Of a DNA stretch of 64,000 nt, positions 8,144 through 16,361 are shown in pieces. The notes beneath the pieces were generated by a model, which was not told the origin of the DNA, did not search any database, and was given only the letters and a program-made list of their open reading frames with translations. Source of the DNA: JAWAAW01 sp038884575. Lineage in GTDB: Archaea > Nanobdellota > Nanobdellia > Woesearchaeales > ARS49. Position 1 is the stretch's first letter; the number at the start of each line of letters is the position of its first letter. The stretch is taken from the NCBI GenBank assembly GCA_038884575.1, contig JAWABQ010000002.1, positions 1 through 64,000 on the forward strand. Direction: 5' to 3'. Position numbers and translations under genes: made by a program.

Positions 8144-8520
8144 TCTTTTGCACCCGCCTTTTCAGGCTCCTCCTTCTTTTTGACCTTTGCCTCCTGCATC
8201 AGCGCAGCCCTTTCTGCAAAGAGGCGCTCTGCCCCAAGCTTCTCTGTTATCACAAAGTGCTTGGTCTTGCTTATAGGCCTGCATTCGACAATGCGGACTA
8301 TATCCCCTGCCCTTGCGTTTATGCAGTCAGGGTTGTGAACGTTGAGCTTTGTACGGCGGCGCTCGTAACGCTCGTACTTCGGCACATGGTAGCGCCTCTC
8401 CCACTCAACTATTGCTGTCTTCTGCGCACGGACAGAGAGGACTGTGGCTGTGAACGCCCTTCCGTGGGTCCTTGCGCTGCCGTGCTGCGGGCAGTGTGTG
8501 TCATTGCATTTTTCCGCCAT
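8140..8520 (-). CDS. rps17: Ribosomal protein uS17
   Basis: 126-residue small-subunit protein with an OB fold. The N-terminus carries CNDTHCPQHG, typical of archaeal S17, then RAFTATVLSVRAQKTAIVEWER and HNPDCINARAGDIVRIVECRP with SKTKHFVI following. The last 25 residues are a Lys/Glu/Ala tail beyond the usual end. The gene follows an eIF1 gene after 11 nt; the RNase P protein gene often found here in euryarchaea is absent. Confidence 0.95.
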   Translation of the reverse strand: MAEKCNDTHCPQHGSARTHGRAFTATVLSVRAQKTAIVEWERRYHVPKYERYERRRTKLNVHNPDCINARAGDIVRIVECRPISKTKHFVITEKLGAERLFAERAALMQEAKVKKKEEPEKAGAKE

Positions 8521-8531
8521 TTTGTCACGCC

Positions 8532-8861
8532 TTATTTGATCACGATTGTTTCCGGCGCAAAGCCCATGCTTACGAGGAGGTCGCGGACCTTGTTCTTGTG
8601 GTCGCGCTCTGCAGCAGGGGTGTCCCCGCCGCCTCCCTGGAGCTCGATGCGCCCCTCCTTGACCGTGCCGCCGCAGGCAAGCTTTGCCTTGAGCTTCTTG
8701 GCCAGCTGGTCAAGGTCGATGTCGCTTATGCCGGTTATGATGGTGTATTTTTTTCCGAATTTTTTTTGTTCAATCCAAACGGTTATCTTTTGTGTCTCCT
8801 TTGCGATGCTCTCGCAAACGCAAAGCTCCTGCGGCAAGCCGCATCGGACGCATACACTCAT
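8532..8861 (-). CDS. sui1: Translation initiation factor eIF1/SUI1 homologue
   Basis: 109-residue protein of the SUI1/YciH family, which helps select the start codon on the small subunit. An N-terminal zinc-knuckle-like CVRCGLPQELCVC is present as in archaeal members, followed by the SUI1 fold: KKYTIITGISDIDLDQLAKK, LKAKLACGGTVKEG with QGGGGD after it, and VRDLLVSMGFAPETI. It is embedded between L29 and S17, a usual archaeal position, and overlaps L29 by 4 nt. Confidence 0.95.
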   Translation of the reverse strand: MSVCVRCGLPQELCVCESIAKETQKITVWIEQKKFGKKYTIITGISDIDLDQLAKKLKAKLACGGTVKEGRIELQGGGGDTPAAERDHKNKVRDLLVSMGFAPETIVIK

Positions 8862-9064
8862 TTCTTTGGTACCTCCGCCTGGCCTGATGCCAGGATAGTT
8901 TCAATTTTTGCAATTGTCTTCTTTGCAAGCCTGAGCTTGCGCGGGTTTTTTGGAACCGTGCCTATTGCCACCTGCGCATTTTCCTTCATGAGCTCCTTTT
9001 TCAGCTCGAGGAGCTTTCCTTTCAGCTCCATGGCAGGCATTGCCTTCAGTTCCTTGAACTTCAT
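8858..9064 (-). CDS. rpl29: Ribosomal protein uL29
   Basis: 68-residue large-subunit protein at the tunnel exit near SecY and SRP docking. It is two helices: MKFKELKAMPAMELKGKLLE and VAIGTVPKNPRKLRLAKKTIA, the latter including the family's IRxxRR-like basic element. Overlaps both S3 and the eIF1 gene by 4 nt. Confidence 0.93.
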   Translation of the reverse strand: MKFKELKAMPAMELKGKLLELKKELMKENAQVAIGTVPKNPRKLRLAKKTIAKIETILASGQAEVPKK

Positions 9065-9780
9065 TGTGGCTCCTCCTTTGGCTCAGGATTTTCTGCCGGC
9101 GCCTTCTTTGGCGCCTCTGCTTTCCTCCTCCGCTGCCTTTTCTTGGGCGCTTCAGGCTGCTTTTGAGCTTCCTCAACCTGAGCCTCCTTCCTGACCTCTA
9201 TGTTGTCAACAAGCCTCGCGCCAGGCGGCATTATTGCCACCTGCACGCCTATTGTGCCTGCGCGAAGGGTTGCAAAAGTTGTTGCGCGCTTTACTTGGGT
9301 GTTTGCAACATTTCCGCACTTTTTCAGGTATCCTGAGTAGAAGCGCCATGCCTTTGCCCTTGCGCTCGGGACTTTTCCTGCAATCCTGATTTCAATGCCC
9401 AGCGCGCCAGCGCCCATAACATCCTGCATTGTCTTGTGGCTGATTGCCTTGAACTTCTGGATTCCAAAGCGCTCAAGCGTGGAGGCAATCCTCTCAGCAA
9501 CTATTTGCGAGTCAAGGTTCGGATTCTCAACCTCTGCAATCTCTATCTGAGGGTTCTCAAGGTTAAAGCGCCTCTTGAGCGTGTTTGTGAGCTTCTTTAT
9601 GTTCTCCCCCTTCTTGCCGACCACGAGCCCGGGGCGCGATGCTGAGATTATTATTTTCTCCCCGAGCGGGGTGCGCACAAGCTTTGTTGCGCTGTGCCCG
9701 ACATTTTTCAATGTCTGCTCAATGTACTGCTGTATCATGAACTCCTTCATTTTTTCCGCAACGAATTTGCGCTCAATCAT
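9061..9780 (-). CDS. rps3: Ribosomal protein uS3
   Basis: 239-residue small-subunit protein. The KH domain is visible at about residues 45-65 (IIISASRPGLVVGKKGENIK) and the C-terminal S3 domain includes QDVMGAGALGIEIRIAGKVP and SARAKAWRFYSGYLKKCG. From about residue 200 there is a Lys/Pro/Glu-rich tail of roughly 40 residues. It overlaps L22 and L29 by 4 nt each. Confidence 0.97.
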   Translation of the reverse strand: MIERKFVAEKMKEFMIQQYIEQTLKNVGHSATKLVRTPLGEKIIISASRPGLVVGKKGENIKKLTNTLKRRFNLENPQIEIAEVENPNLDSQIVAERIASTLERFGIQKFKAISHKTMQDVMGAGALGIEIRIAGKVPSARAKAWRFYSGYLKKCGNVANTQVKRATTFATLRAGTIGVQVAIMPPGARLVDNIEVRKEAQVEEAQKQPEAPKKRQRRRKAEAPKKAPAENPEPKEEPQ

Positions 9781-10340
9781 TTTGCTGAGACCTCATTTTT
9801 CGGCTGTTCTTTCTGCGCAGGCGCCTTTTTTTCTGCCGCAGCCTTCGGCTCGCTTGCCTGCTTGCTTTCTGCCTTTTCCTTCTTCGAACGCTCTTTTTTT
9901 GGCGCTTCCTTCTGCTCTGCAACTATGATTTCAACATGTGCGCGCTTTGCCTGCCTCCTCCTGTGCCTGCCGTAGCGGAAGCTTGTGGGCCCTTTCTGGG
10001 CTGCTATGTGCCTGACCACGAGGTTTGCGGTGCTCAAGCCCTTGAACTGCGCATTTGACTCTGCACTCTTGAGGAGCTTCAGGATGTGGGTGCAAGTGTT
10101 TATCGTGAACCTTCCTGCAGCCATGCCTGGCTTGTGGCCTGTGTCCCTGTTGAACCTTGTCATTGGCACAGGGCGCCTGAGCGCAATCACGTCCTCAAGC
10201 ATTTTTTTTGCAGCCTGGACGCTCTTGCCGCGTATGAACTTCGCCACTTCGTATGACTGCTTGTATGAGACAGGCATGGCTACGCCGACTGCCCTTGCCT
10301 CATTTTCTGCTATTTGCGAAGTGTAGCGGTATGTTGTCAT
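9777..10340 (-). CDS. rpl22: Ribosomal protein uL22
   Basis: 187-residue large-subunit protein lining the exit tunnel. Core: SYKQSYEVAKFIRGKSVQAAK, LKLLKSAESNAQFKGLSTANL and RYGRHRRRQAKRAHVEIIVAE. The final 40 or so residues are a low-complexity Lys/Glu/Ala/Pro tail beyond the archaeal norm of about 150. It begins 2 nt after the S19 stop and overlaps S3 by 4 nt. Confidence 0.95.
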   Translation of the reverse strand: MTTYRYTSQIAENEARAVGVAMPVSYKQSYEVAKFIRGKSVQAAKKMLEDVIALRRPVPMTRFNRDTGHKPGMAAGRFTINTCTHILKLLKSAESNAQFKGLSTANLVVRHIAAQKGPTSFRYGRHRRRQAKRAHVEIIVAEQKEAPKKERSKKEKAESKQASEPKAAAEKKAPAQKEQPKNEVSAK

Positions 10341-10342
10341 CT

Positions 10343-10723
10343 TTACTTCACCGAGAGCGATGCGCTTGAACGCGTTGCACCGATTCCTGGGGCTGAGTGG
10401 GTGACCTTCCTGCGGGTTTGCGCGAATTCACCCAGCCTGTGCCCGATCATTTCAGGCTCGACTGCGACAGGAACATACTCCTTTCCGTTGTAAACTTTTA
10501 TGAGCTTGCCAATCATTTCAGGAAGTACTATTATGTCCCTGCAGTGCGTCTTCGGGTCCTTTTCGCCTGCGCGCAGGTTTTCAAGGAAATTCTTCTCCTG
10601 GTCTGTGAGCCCGCGCTTCATCTTGCGGCGCTCCCTTGAGGGCACCAGCTGCATGAATTCCTTCAGGTCCATCTTCTTGAGCTCGTCCAGCTTTTTTCCG
10701 CGTAATAGGAATTCCTTTGGCAT
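10343..10723 (-). CDS. rps19: Ribosomal protein uS19
   Basis: 126-residue small-subunit head protein. It carries KEFLLRGKKLDELKKMDLKE in the archaeal N-terminal extension, then THCRDIIVLPEMIGKLIKVY and NGKEYVPVAVEPEMIGHRLG, followed by EFAQTRRKVTHSAPGIGATR, the standard C-terminus. Gap to L2 is 8 nt. Confidence 0.96.
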   Translation of the reverse strand: MPKEFLLRGKKLDELKKMDLKEFMQLVPSRERRKMKRGLTDQEKNFLENLRAGEKDPKTHCRDIIVLPEMIGKLIKVYNGKEYVPVAVEPEMIGHRLGEFAQTRRKVTHSAPGIGATRSSASLSVK

Positions 10724-10731
10724 TTTTTACC

Positions 10732-11445
10732 TCACTTCTTCCTTCCTGTGCGCCTTGGCCACATCTTTCCGACCTTTCGCCCTGGCGGTGCAAAATGCCC
10801 TACCGGGCGCTGCTTTGCCTTCCTGCTTGTGCGCTTGTTTCCGAACGGGTGGTCTGCTGCATTCTGCGCTGCTGCGCTCTGGCGCGGGTAGCGCTTGTTC
10901 CTTGCGCGCGCCTTGTGGTGCCTTGTCCCTGCCTTCAAAAACGGCTTCTCAACCCTTCCGCCGCCTGCGACCATCCCGACTATTGCCCTGCAGTTTGAAG
11001 GCAGGTTCTTGAGCTTCTTGCTTGGAAGCAGGAGCGTGACAAAATCCCCTGACTTTGCAACAATCCTTGCGAAAACGCCTGAGCTGCGGCAGAACCTGCC
11101 GCCGTCGCCGGGCTGCAGTTCAATGTTGTAGACAGGAGTCCCTTCTGGTATGTCCCTGAGCGCGAGCACGTTTCCTGGGTTTGCTTCTGCTGTGCCGCCA
11201 ATCACGACCTTGTCACCAACCTTTGCACCCTCAGGGGCTATCAAAAGGCAGGTCTGGCCGTCCTCGTACTCGATTTCAGCAAGCGGTGCAGAGTGGCCGG
11301 GGCAGTGCACAAAGTCCACGATTATGCCTGCTATCTGCTTTTCAGCAGGCGGAAGCATTTTTGCATCCCCCTTGAAGCGGAAGCTAAGCGAGCGGTATAC
11401 CGGACCGCCTTTTCCCCTTGCCTGCTGTATGAGCGATTTTCCCAT
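10732..11445 (-). CDS. rpl2: Ribosomal protein uL2
   Basis: 237-residue protein needed for peptidyl transferase function. Seen: MGKSLIQQARGKGGPVYRS at the start, the VRNIE-like core (VYNIELQPGDGGRFCRSSGV) and the C-terminal VGMVAGGGRVEKPFLKAG that in archaea carries the functionally important histidines; the archaeal RNAADHPFG-like segment reads NAADHPFGNK. Two nt from L23. Confidence 0.97.
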   Translation of the reverse strand: MGKSLIQQARGKGGPVYRSLSFRFKGDAKMLPPAEKQIAGIIVDFVHCPGHSAPLAEIEYEDGQTCLLIAPEGAKVGDKVVIGGTAEANPGNVLALRDIPEGTPVYNIELQPGDGGRFCRSSGVFARIVAKSGDFVTLLLPSKKLKNLPSNCRAIVGMVAGGGRVEKPFLKAGTRHHKARARNKRYPRQSAAAQNAADHPFGNKRTSRKAKQRPVGHFAPPGRKVGKMWPRRTGRKK

Positions 11446-11447
11446 TT

Positions 11448-11720
11448 TTACATCAGCCCAAGGCTTGTGGCAATGTCAATTGCAGGGCTTTCAGGAGCAA
11501 ACCTGACATAAGCCCTCTTTTGACCATTTGCGATGTGCGTGTTAACGTTTGCCACTTTTGCCTTGAACAATTCCTCAATTGCATTCTTGATTTCAGGCTT
11601 TCCTGCCCTTATGTCAACCACGAAAACAAGCTTGTTTTCTGCCTCCATCAGGCGGATTGCCTTTTCGCTTGAAACAGGATACTTGATGACTGCATGTGCC
11701 GGGCTTGGCTGCTTTTTCAT
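11448..11720 (-). CDS. rpl23: Ribosomal protein uL23
   Basis: 90-residue tunnel-exit protein that docks SRP and chaperones. Motifs: IKYPVSSEKAIRLMEAENKL, VFVVDIRAGKPEIKNAIEEL and the loop NTHIANGQKRAYVRFAPES. Overlaps L4 by 4 nt; L2 follows after 2 nt. Confidence 0.96.
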   Translation of the reverse strand: MKKQPSPAHAVIKYPVSSEKAIRLMEAENKLVFVVDIRAGKPEIKNAIEELFKAKVANVNTHIANGQKRAYVRFAPESPAIDIATSLGLM

Positions 11721-12523
11721 ACGAACAGCTTCTCCTTTGAAATTTTGTCAATTGCGTTTGCGGTGAACAATGCCATTCTGCCAGGGACTGCGCCTGGCGC
11801 AAGGATGGCTGCATTAAGCTTGGAGGCTTGGGCAACATCAATGCCTGCAAGGTTTGCGGCAGCCTTGATGAGCTTGCAGTCGCCTGCAACAACAATCAGC
11901 GGGCCTTTTGCGCACCTGTACTTCCTTCCCCTTGTTTTTCCCCGGCCTGAGCGGATTTTTTTCCTTGCAGAGCGCTCAAGTTCCTGCTGAAGGCCGAGTG
12001 CCACGAGTGCCTTTTCAACCTCGCTTGTCTTTGACATTGCTTCAAATGCATTGCTTATTATGAACGGGTATTCCTTTGGCAGGGCGTGGCCGTGCTCGAG
12101 CACAGACTTCTTGTCAACTGTTGCTGCCAGGGCGCTCCTGATTGCCTTTTTCCTTTCCTTGTCATTGATTTTCTGCACCCAGTCCTTTGAGGCGACAGGC
12201 GGGTGGGCCCTCCTGCCCTTGACTGTCCCTGGCGCGTTTGCAGCAACCCAGTACATGTTTGTGCCGTTCCTGTTCAGGATTTTCCTAGGCACCCTTGAAA
12301 TTCCGTGGCCGTATCCGCCGCGGTATTCACGCCTTCTCCTTGAGAGCTTTGCGCTTGCCTTTTTTCCTGCGCGCGGGTCATTTGAGTAAGGCTGGCGCTC
12401 ATGGCTCCATACGGCCTCAACAGCCCTTTTGATTATGTCAGGGCGCACTGGCTCTGAAAACTGCGCAGGCAGCCGCTTTTTGCCTTCCTCGGTATTTGTT
12501 GGTGAGCGTATTGCCAGGTCCAT
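11717..12523 (-). CDS. rpl4: Ribosomal protein uL4 (L4e type)
   Basis: 268-residue tunnel protein of the archaeal/eukaryotic L4e form. Recognised from LPAQFSEPVRPDIIKRAVEA near the N-terminus, SRRRREYRGGYGHGISRVPR with the extended arm after it, GRRAHPPVASKDWVQKINDK, and the C-terminal RGKTRGRKYRCAKGPLIVVA. It starts 1 nt after the L3 stop. Confidence 0.96.
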   Translation of the reverse strand: MDLAIRSPTNTEEGKKRLPAQFSEPVRPDIIKRAVEAVWSHERQPYSNDPRAGKKASAKLSRRRREYRGGYGHGISRVPRKILNRNGTNMYWVAANAPGTVKGRRAHPPVASKDWVQKINDKERKKAIRSALAATVDKKSVLEHGHALPKEYPFIISNAFEAMSKTSEVEKALVALGLQQELERSARKKIRSGRGKTRGRKYRCAKGPLIVVAGDCKLIKAAANLAGIDVAQASKLNAAILAPGAVPGRMALFTANAIDKISKEKLFV

Positions 12524-12524
12524 T

Positions 12525-13499
12525 TTACTGCTTTGAAGCCAGGCTTGTGTGTATTATGCTTGGCGCCTCCTTTGGTGTGTGCTTTGCCGGACGCAACGGC
12601 GTCGTGAGCTTGATGAGCCTTGTGACTGAGCCTGCAAGCGAGCCCTTGATGAGAAGGTATGGCGAGCTTATGTTGCCGTAATGCACAAAGCCGCCTGCGG
12701 GGTTTATTTTTGACGGGTCCTCGCCGACCTGGATTATCCATTTATTGTATTCTGTGCGCTGATGGTATCCCATCTGGCCTGCGTGCGCAACAGGCCAATT
12801 GAAGTTGCCATGCCACGGGCCGAGCGCCCCTGGGCCCCTTTTTGTTTTTTCTGACTTGTGCGACCTTATTGAAATGCCAAACCTCTTTACAGGGCCCTGC
12901 AGACCCTTGCCCTTGCTTACTGAGTGGCTGTCAACCTGCTGGCCTGCTGTGAAAACATCTGTGATCTTCAAGTCCTTGCCGAGGATGTTCTTTGCGTATT
13001 CAAGCTGTTGCTGCGCTGTGCCGCCAATGCCAACTTCAAAAATCTCAGGGGTTTTCTTGAGCCTTGCAAGCCTTGGCTGGGTGTGCACAAGAAGCCTGAA
13101 TTCAGCATATTCCTCTGGCTTTATCTTGTCGATTTTTATCTTGGTTTTTTTTGGAAGCGGAAGAACACGGGAAAGGTCTTTTTCGGGCTTGTCTGCCCAT
13201 ACTTGGGTTGAGAGAACGAGGCGGTTATTGCTTGACCGGTAACAGCGGATGCCAGCCACCCTGAGCGGAGGGCACTCAACGACTGTCACCGGCACAACAA
13301 TCTGTTCGCCCTTTGTGGCGCTTGTTGGCTTGTTGTCGGTGACGATGAGGTGTGTCATCCCTGCCTTATAGCCTGCAAAGCCCAACGCCTTTGCATCCTT
13401 TGATGAATTCCATGTTCGGATGCGCGCATGGGTGGAGCTAGCCCGCTTTCGCGGCCAGAACTGCATTGATCCCCTTCTTGGTTGTCTTACGCGCGGCAT
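12525..13499 (-). CDS. rpl3: Ribosomal protein uL3
   Basis: 324-residue large-subunit protein and first gene of the operon. Motifs include QFWPRKRASSTHARIRTW, ALGFAGYKAGMTHLI, and the catalytic-centre-proximal loop VSKGKGLQGPVKRFG with GPWHGNFNWPVAHAGQMGYH. A purine-rich Shine-Dalgarno-like AGAGAGAGAAGG sits just before the ATG. It is preceded by a leader of about 150 nt (see separate entry). Confidence 0.97.
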   Translation of the reverse strand: MPRVRQPRRGSMQFWPRKRASSTHARIRTWNSSKDAKALGFAGYKAGMTHLIVTDNKPTSATKGEQIVVPVTVVECPPLRVAGIRCYRSSNNRLVLSTQVWADKPEKDLSRVLPLPKKTKIKIDKIKPEEYAEFRLLVHTQPRLARLKKTPEIFEVGIGGTAQQQLEYAKNILGKDLKITDVFTAGQQVDSHSVSKGKGLQGPVKRFGISIRSHKSEKTKRGPGALGPWHGNFNWPVAHAGQMGYHQRTEYNKWIIQVGEDPSKINPAGGFVHYGNISSPYLLIKGSLAGSVTRLIKLTTPLRPAKHTPKEAPSIIHTSLASKQ

Positions 13500-13683
13500 A
13501 GAGCCTTCTCTCTCTTGCTTTGTTTCCTGATGCGATAGAATTACCGCACCTTATACCGACACAGTGCCTTTTGCGGAGTTTTTCACAGAAGCCAGTATTT
13601 GTCCCACTCTTACTGACGATGTACTGAAAAACTCCTTTTCAGGCTAGTCAGATTTTGGTGAGATTCAGGGGGCTGTTTATAAA
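13500..13683 (-). promoter_or_regulatory. Promoter and long 5' leader of the ribosomal protein operon
   Basis: Reading the minus strand, a TATA box (TTTATAAA, 13676-13683) predicts transcription start near 13653, leaving a leader of about 150 nt before the L3 ATG. This is long for a genome in which many genes are leaderless. The leader contains an 11-bp perfect inverted repeat, 13575-13585 with 13625-13635 (GGAGTTTTTCA and TGAAAAACTCC), separated by 39 nt. No ORF is evident. Autoregulatory protein-binding structures of this kind are known in other ribosomal operons, but which protein would bind here cannot be read from sequence. Confidence 0.55.
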
Positions 13684-13724
13684 GCTTGCTGTCGATATCA
13701 AAATAACTTGTTAACCTATTTAAC

Positions 13725-15077
13725 TTATTCTGCCTGTTTTGGTTTTTTTGTTAAATTGGCTAACCTTTGTTTTTTCAGGGCATAATTCACCGGGTTTTTA
13801 ATCCTCGGCGAGAATCCCTCTGCGCCAGGGGTGGTGTTTGCCCCGCAGAACGAGTCAGGCCTGCACACACCCATTCCTGACATGTATGCCTTGTTTGTGC
13901 AGTTAGGCGGCGGAGCCTGCTTTTTCTGCTGCTGATGATACCTCAGCTGTCCAAGGAAATACTGGTCCCTCAATGGCTCTGGATTTTTGCTGTTCCAAGC
14001 CTTGAGATATTCCTCAATCTTGTCATAACCCCACCCAAGGCTTGAAAGAAAGTTGATAAGCAGGAACACTGCGCGCTTTTTGCCGTCCTGAAGCCCTTTC
14101 GCAATGTTTTGTATGCACGGCGGGAAATACTGCTCTGGGACAGCAGAGAGAGGGATTGAGAAATCCTCCTTCTGCCTCAGCGATTTTGGCTTTTCTGCAA
14201 GCAATGATGCAGGAGGATGATAGTCAAATGCCTGTACTATGAGCTTGCTGGCCTCGCCGCTCATAATGTTTTTTCTCGGCAAAAAATCATGTTCAACAAC
14301 AACCCTGTCAGCAGCTGCCATTGACTTGTCAAAATCCATTATCCTCCTCATGTCCACAGGTATTGAGACAAGGCCTGACTTTTCATTGAACGAATAAGGC
14401 ATCCTGTACATGTGCCTGCTTGAAATAAGCACCGTATCAATCTTCAGGAGCTCAAAAGGGTCAAACCTGTTGTTTTTCATCAACTCAGGAAGCTTTTTCC
14501 CAGTCTTTGCCATTATTTGCGAGATTGTCTCACGCTCGAGCATGCGGCTTGAAAGGTGCTGGCGTATCATTTCCTGCAGATAAAGCGCGATCTTCCTCGG
14601 CCCCTCTGGGAAAAGCAGCTTTGTCTCCTGGTTATGGACCTTTTCAGGCAAAGCCTCAAAGGGGACAGCGATGTGGAAGCCATGGTTTCCGCTGAACTTC
14701 ACGCCCAAATGCTCAATCCCATGGTGCCTGAGAGCGTGGATAACAAGGTCTGCTGCAATCTGCGAGTATTCAAGCCAGGGGCAGTCAATGTCCAAAACCA
14801 AGTCCCAGCCTTTTCTCAAGTCATCAAGGTCCTGCTTTTTCATTCCGGTGTCCAACTGCAAGGGGTTGTGCCATAATTCTTCTGAGCAATGGAAGCTTGT
14901 CGCGCCGTTTTTCGCGAACTCAAGAACGTCTTTTTCGTGCTGGAGGACATCAGGGCGTTTGCCAAAGCCCTTGTCGCCGTACTTGACAGCAATTTCCTTG
15001 TCCTTTGCAGCCTCTATTATTTCCTCCTGTATGTCCCTGCGCTTGTAATGCTTCAACAAAGTGCTTAAATGAATCAT
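13725..15077 (-). CDS. Single-chain archaeal DNA primase (PriS-PriL fusion)
   Basis: 450 residues combining both primase subunits. The PriS catalytic part shows the metal-binding DID in DLVLDIDCPW (about residue 97), the nucleotide-binding SGNHGFHI (about 129) and a third motif, SRHMYRMPYSFNEKSGL (about 220). The C-terminal part is PriL-like: cysteines at about 321 (YFPPCIQN), 393 (PPNCTNKAY), 405 and 411 (VCRPDSFC) are the four ligands expected for the PriL iron-sulfur cluster, ending RIKNPVNYA. The PriL N-terminal domain appears to be missing. Monomeric fused primases are known from DPANN archaea such as Nanoarchaeum. ATG at 15077 has AGGGGGAG upstream; a TTG six codons earlier is less likely. 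Confidence 0.9.
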   Translation of the reverse strand: MIHLSTLLKHYKRRDIQEEIIEAAKDKEIAVKYGDKGFGKRPDVLQHEKDVLEFAKNGATSFHCSEELWHNPLQLDTGMKKQDLDDLRKGWDLVLDIDCPWLEYSQIAADLVIHALRHHGIEHLGVKFSGNHGFHIAVPFEALPEKVHNQETKLLFPEGPRKIALYLQEMIRQHLSSRMLERETISQIMAKTGKKLPELMKNNRFDPFELLKIDTVLISSRHMYRMPYSFNEKSGLVSIPVDMRRIMDFDKSMAAADRVVVEHDFLPRKNIMSGEASKLIVQAFDYHPPASLLAEKPKSLRQKEDFSIPLSAVPEQYFPPCIQNIAKGLQDGKKRAVFLLINFLSSLGWGYDKIEEYLKAWNSKNPEPLRDQYFLGQLRYHQQQKKQAPPPNCTNKAYMSGMGVCRPDSFCGANTTPGAEGFSPRIKNPVNYALKKQRLANLTKKPKQAE

Positions 15078-15093
15078 CCAACTCCCCCTTCGC

Positions 15094-15119
15094 AAAAATT
15101 AAGAACTCACTATATATAG
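15094..15119. promoter_or_regulatory. Intergenic promoters of primase and TOPRIM genes
   Basis: CTATATATAG at 15110-15119 lies about 38 bp from the primase ATG on the minus strand, which would give an RNA starting near 15088 with a short leader containing the Shine-Dalgarno sequence. On the plus strand the A/T-rich AAAAATTA at 15094-15101 is about 27 bp before the ATG at 15129 and may serve the TOPRIM gene as a leaderless promoter. Confidence 0.5.
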
Positions 15120-15128
15120 TTTGTGCCA

Positions 15129-15488
15129 ATGCCTGAAATTGACCAGTGGGTGGAAAAGCTTGCTGATTTGCAGCCGTGGATAATTGTTGAAGGCCCGAAG
15201 GACAAGGCAGCCCTCAGAAAGCTCGGGCTTGAGAATGTCATTTATCTGCGCGGAAAGCCGTTGTTTGAGGTGGTGGAATGGATTGCGTCGATGACTGACG
15301 AGTGCATGATATTGACAGACCTTGACCGCGAGGGGAAAAAGCTGTATTCTGTCCTTCGAGCAGAATTACAAAAACACGGCGTAAAAATTGATGACAAGTT
15401 CAGGAATTTCTTGTTTAAGGAGACTGATTTAAGGCAGATCGAGGGGCTGTATAATTACGTGCAAAGGCAGAATTCACAACCTATTTAA
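15129..15488 (+). CDS. Small TOPRIM-domain protein (RNase M5/primase-like)
   Basis: 119-residue protein consisting essentially of one TOPRIM fold: the glutamate motif is IIVEGPKDKAALRKLG near the N-terminus and the DxD motif is MILTDLDREGKKL in the middle. Stand-alone archaeal proteins of this type (UPF0292) are related to RNase M5 and DnaG TOPRIM domains; the substrate is not known. The start is ATG 15129, with a GTG two codons upstream as alternative. It faces the primase gene head to head. HtpX follows after 24 nt with its own promoter. Confidence 0.8.
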   Translation: MPEIDQWVEKLADLQPWIIVEGPKDKAALRKLGLENVIYLRGKPLFEVVEWIASMTDECMILTDLDREGKKLYSVLRAELQKHGVKIDDKFRNFLFKETDLRQIEGLYNYVQRQNSQPI

Positions 15489-15512
15489 ACCCCAAAAAGG
15501 TATGCTGGAACT

Positions 15513-16361
15513 ATGTGGAACCAGATTAAGACTGTAATATTGCTGGGATTAATGACAGGCTTAGTCCTTGGCATAGGATACTTTTTTGGAGGCACGTCAG
15601 GACTGACAATAGCACTTGTCCTTGCTGTGCTTATGAATTTTGGAATGTTCTTTTTCTCGCACAAACTTGTGCTTTTGATGTATCGTGCACAGCCAGCCAA
15701 AAAGTCAGAATATCCAAAACTGCACCACATGATTGAGGAAATTGCGCACAAGGCAGGAATGCCAAAACCCGCGCTCTACATAATTCCAACACCAACACCA
15801 AACGCGTTTGCTACAGGACCGTCGCCAAAGAAGGCGGTTGTTGCGTGCACAGAAGGAATCCTGCACTTGCTTAACGACAAGGAACTCAAAGGAGTCCTAG
15901 CGCACGAAATGGCACATGTAAAGAACAGAGACATGCTCATCTCAACAATAGCAGCAACAATGGCAGCAGTAATCTCATACTTGGCATACATGGCACGGTT
16001 TGCAGCATTATTCAGCGGCGGAAACGACAGGAACAACAACATGGGCAAACTCTTAGGGCTTCTCGTAATGTCAATACTCGCGCCAATAATTGCATTGATA
16101 ATCCAGCTCGCAATCTCAAGAGCCCGAGAGTACCATGCTGATGCAACAGGGGCAAGGACAATAAAGGACTCACAAGCGCTCGCAAGCGCATTAGGCAAAT
16201 TAGAGCAAGGTTGCAGGTCTTATCCAATGCGCGGAGGCAACCCAACAACAAGCTCATTGTTCATCGTGAATCCGTTCACAGCAGGAGGACTTGTTGCACT
16301 CTTCAGCACCCACCCCCCGACACAAGAAAGAATAAAGAGACTGCAGGAAATGAAAGTTTAA
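15513..16361 (+). CDS. htpX: HtpX-family membrane zinc metalloprotease (M48B)
   Basis: 282 residues. Two hydrophobic segments lie at about residues 7-25 and 28-48, followed by the catalytic HEMAHVKNRD at about 130 with the third zinc ligand in REYHADATGA near 205, and two further hydrophobic segments between them. HtpX enzymes degrade damaged membrane proteins at the cytoplasmic membrane. A TTTAAA box at about 15483-15488 is 26 bp before the ATG, so the mRNA is probably leaderless. The 3' end overlaps the convergent hef gene by 4 nt. Confidence 0.95.
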   Translation: MWNQIKTVILLGLMTGLVLGIGYFFGGTSGLTIALVLAVLMNFGMFFFSHKLVLLMYRAQPAKKSEYPKLHHMIEEIAHKAGMPKPALYIIPTPTPNAFATGPSPKKAVVACTEGILHLLNDKELKGVLAHEMAHVKNRDMLISTIAATMAAVISYLAYMARFAALFSGGNDRNNNMGKLLGLLVMSILAPIIALIIQLAISRAREYHADATGARTIKDSQALASALGKLEQGCRSYPMRGGNPTTSSLFIVNPFTAGGLVALFSTHPPTQERIKRLQEMKV

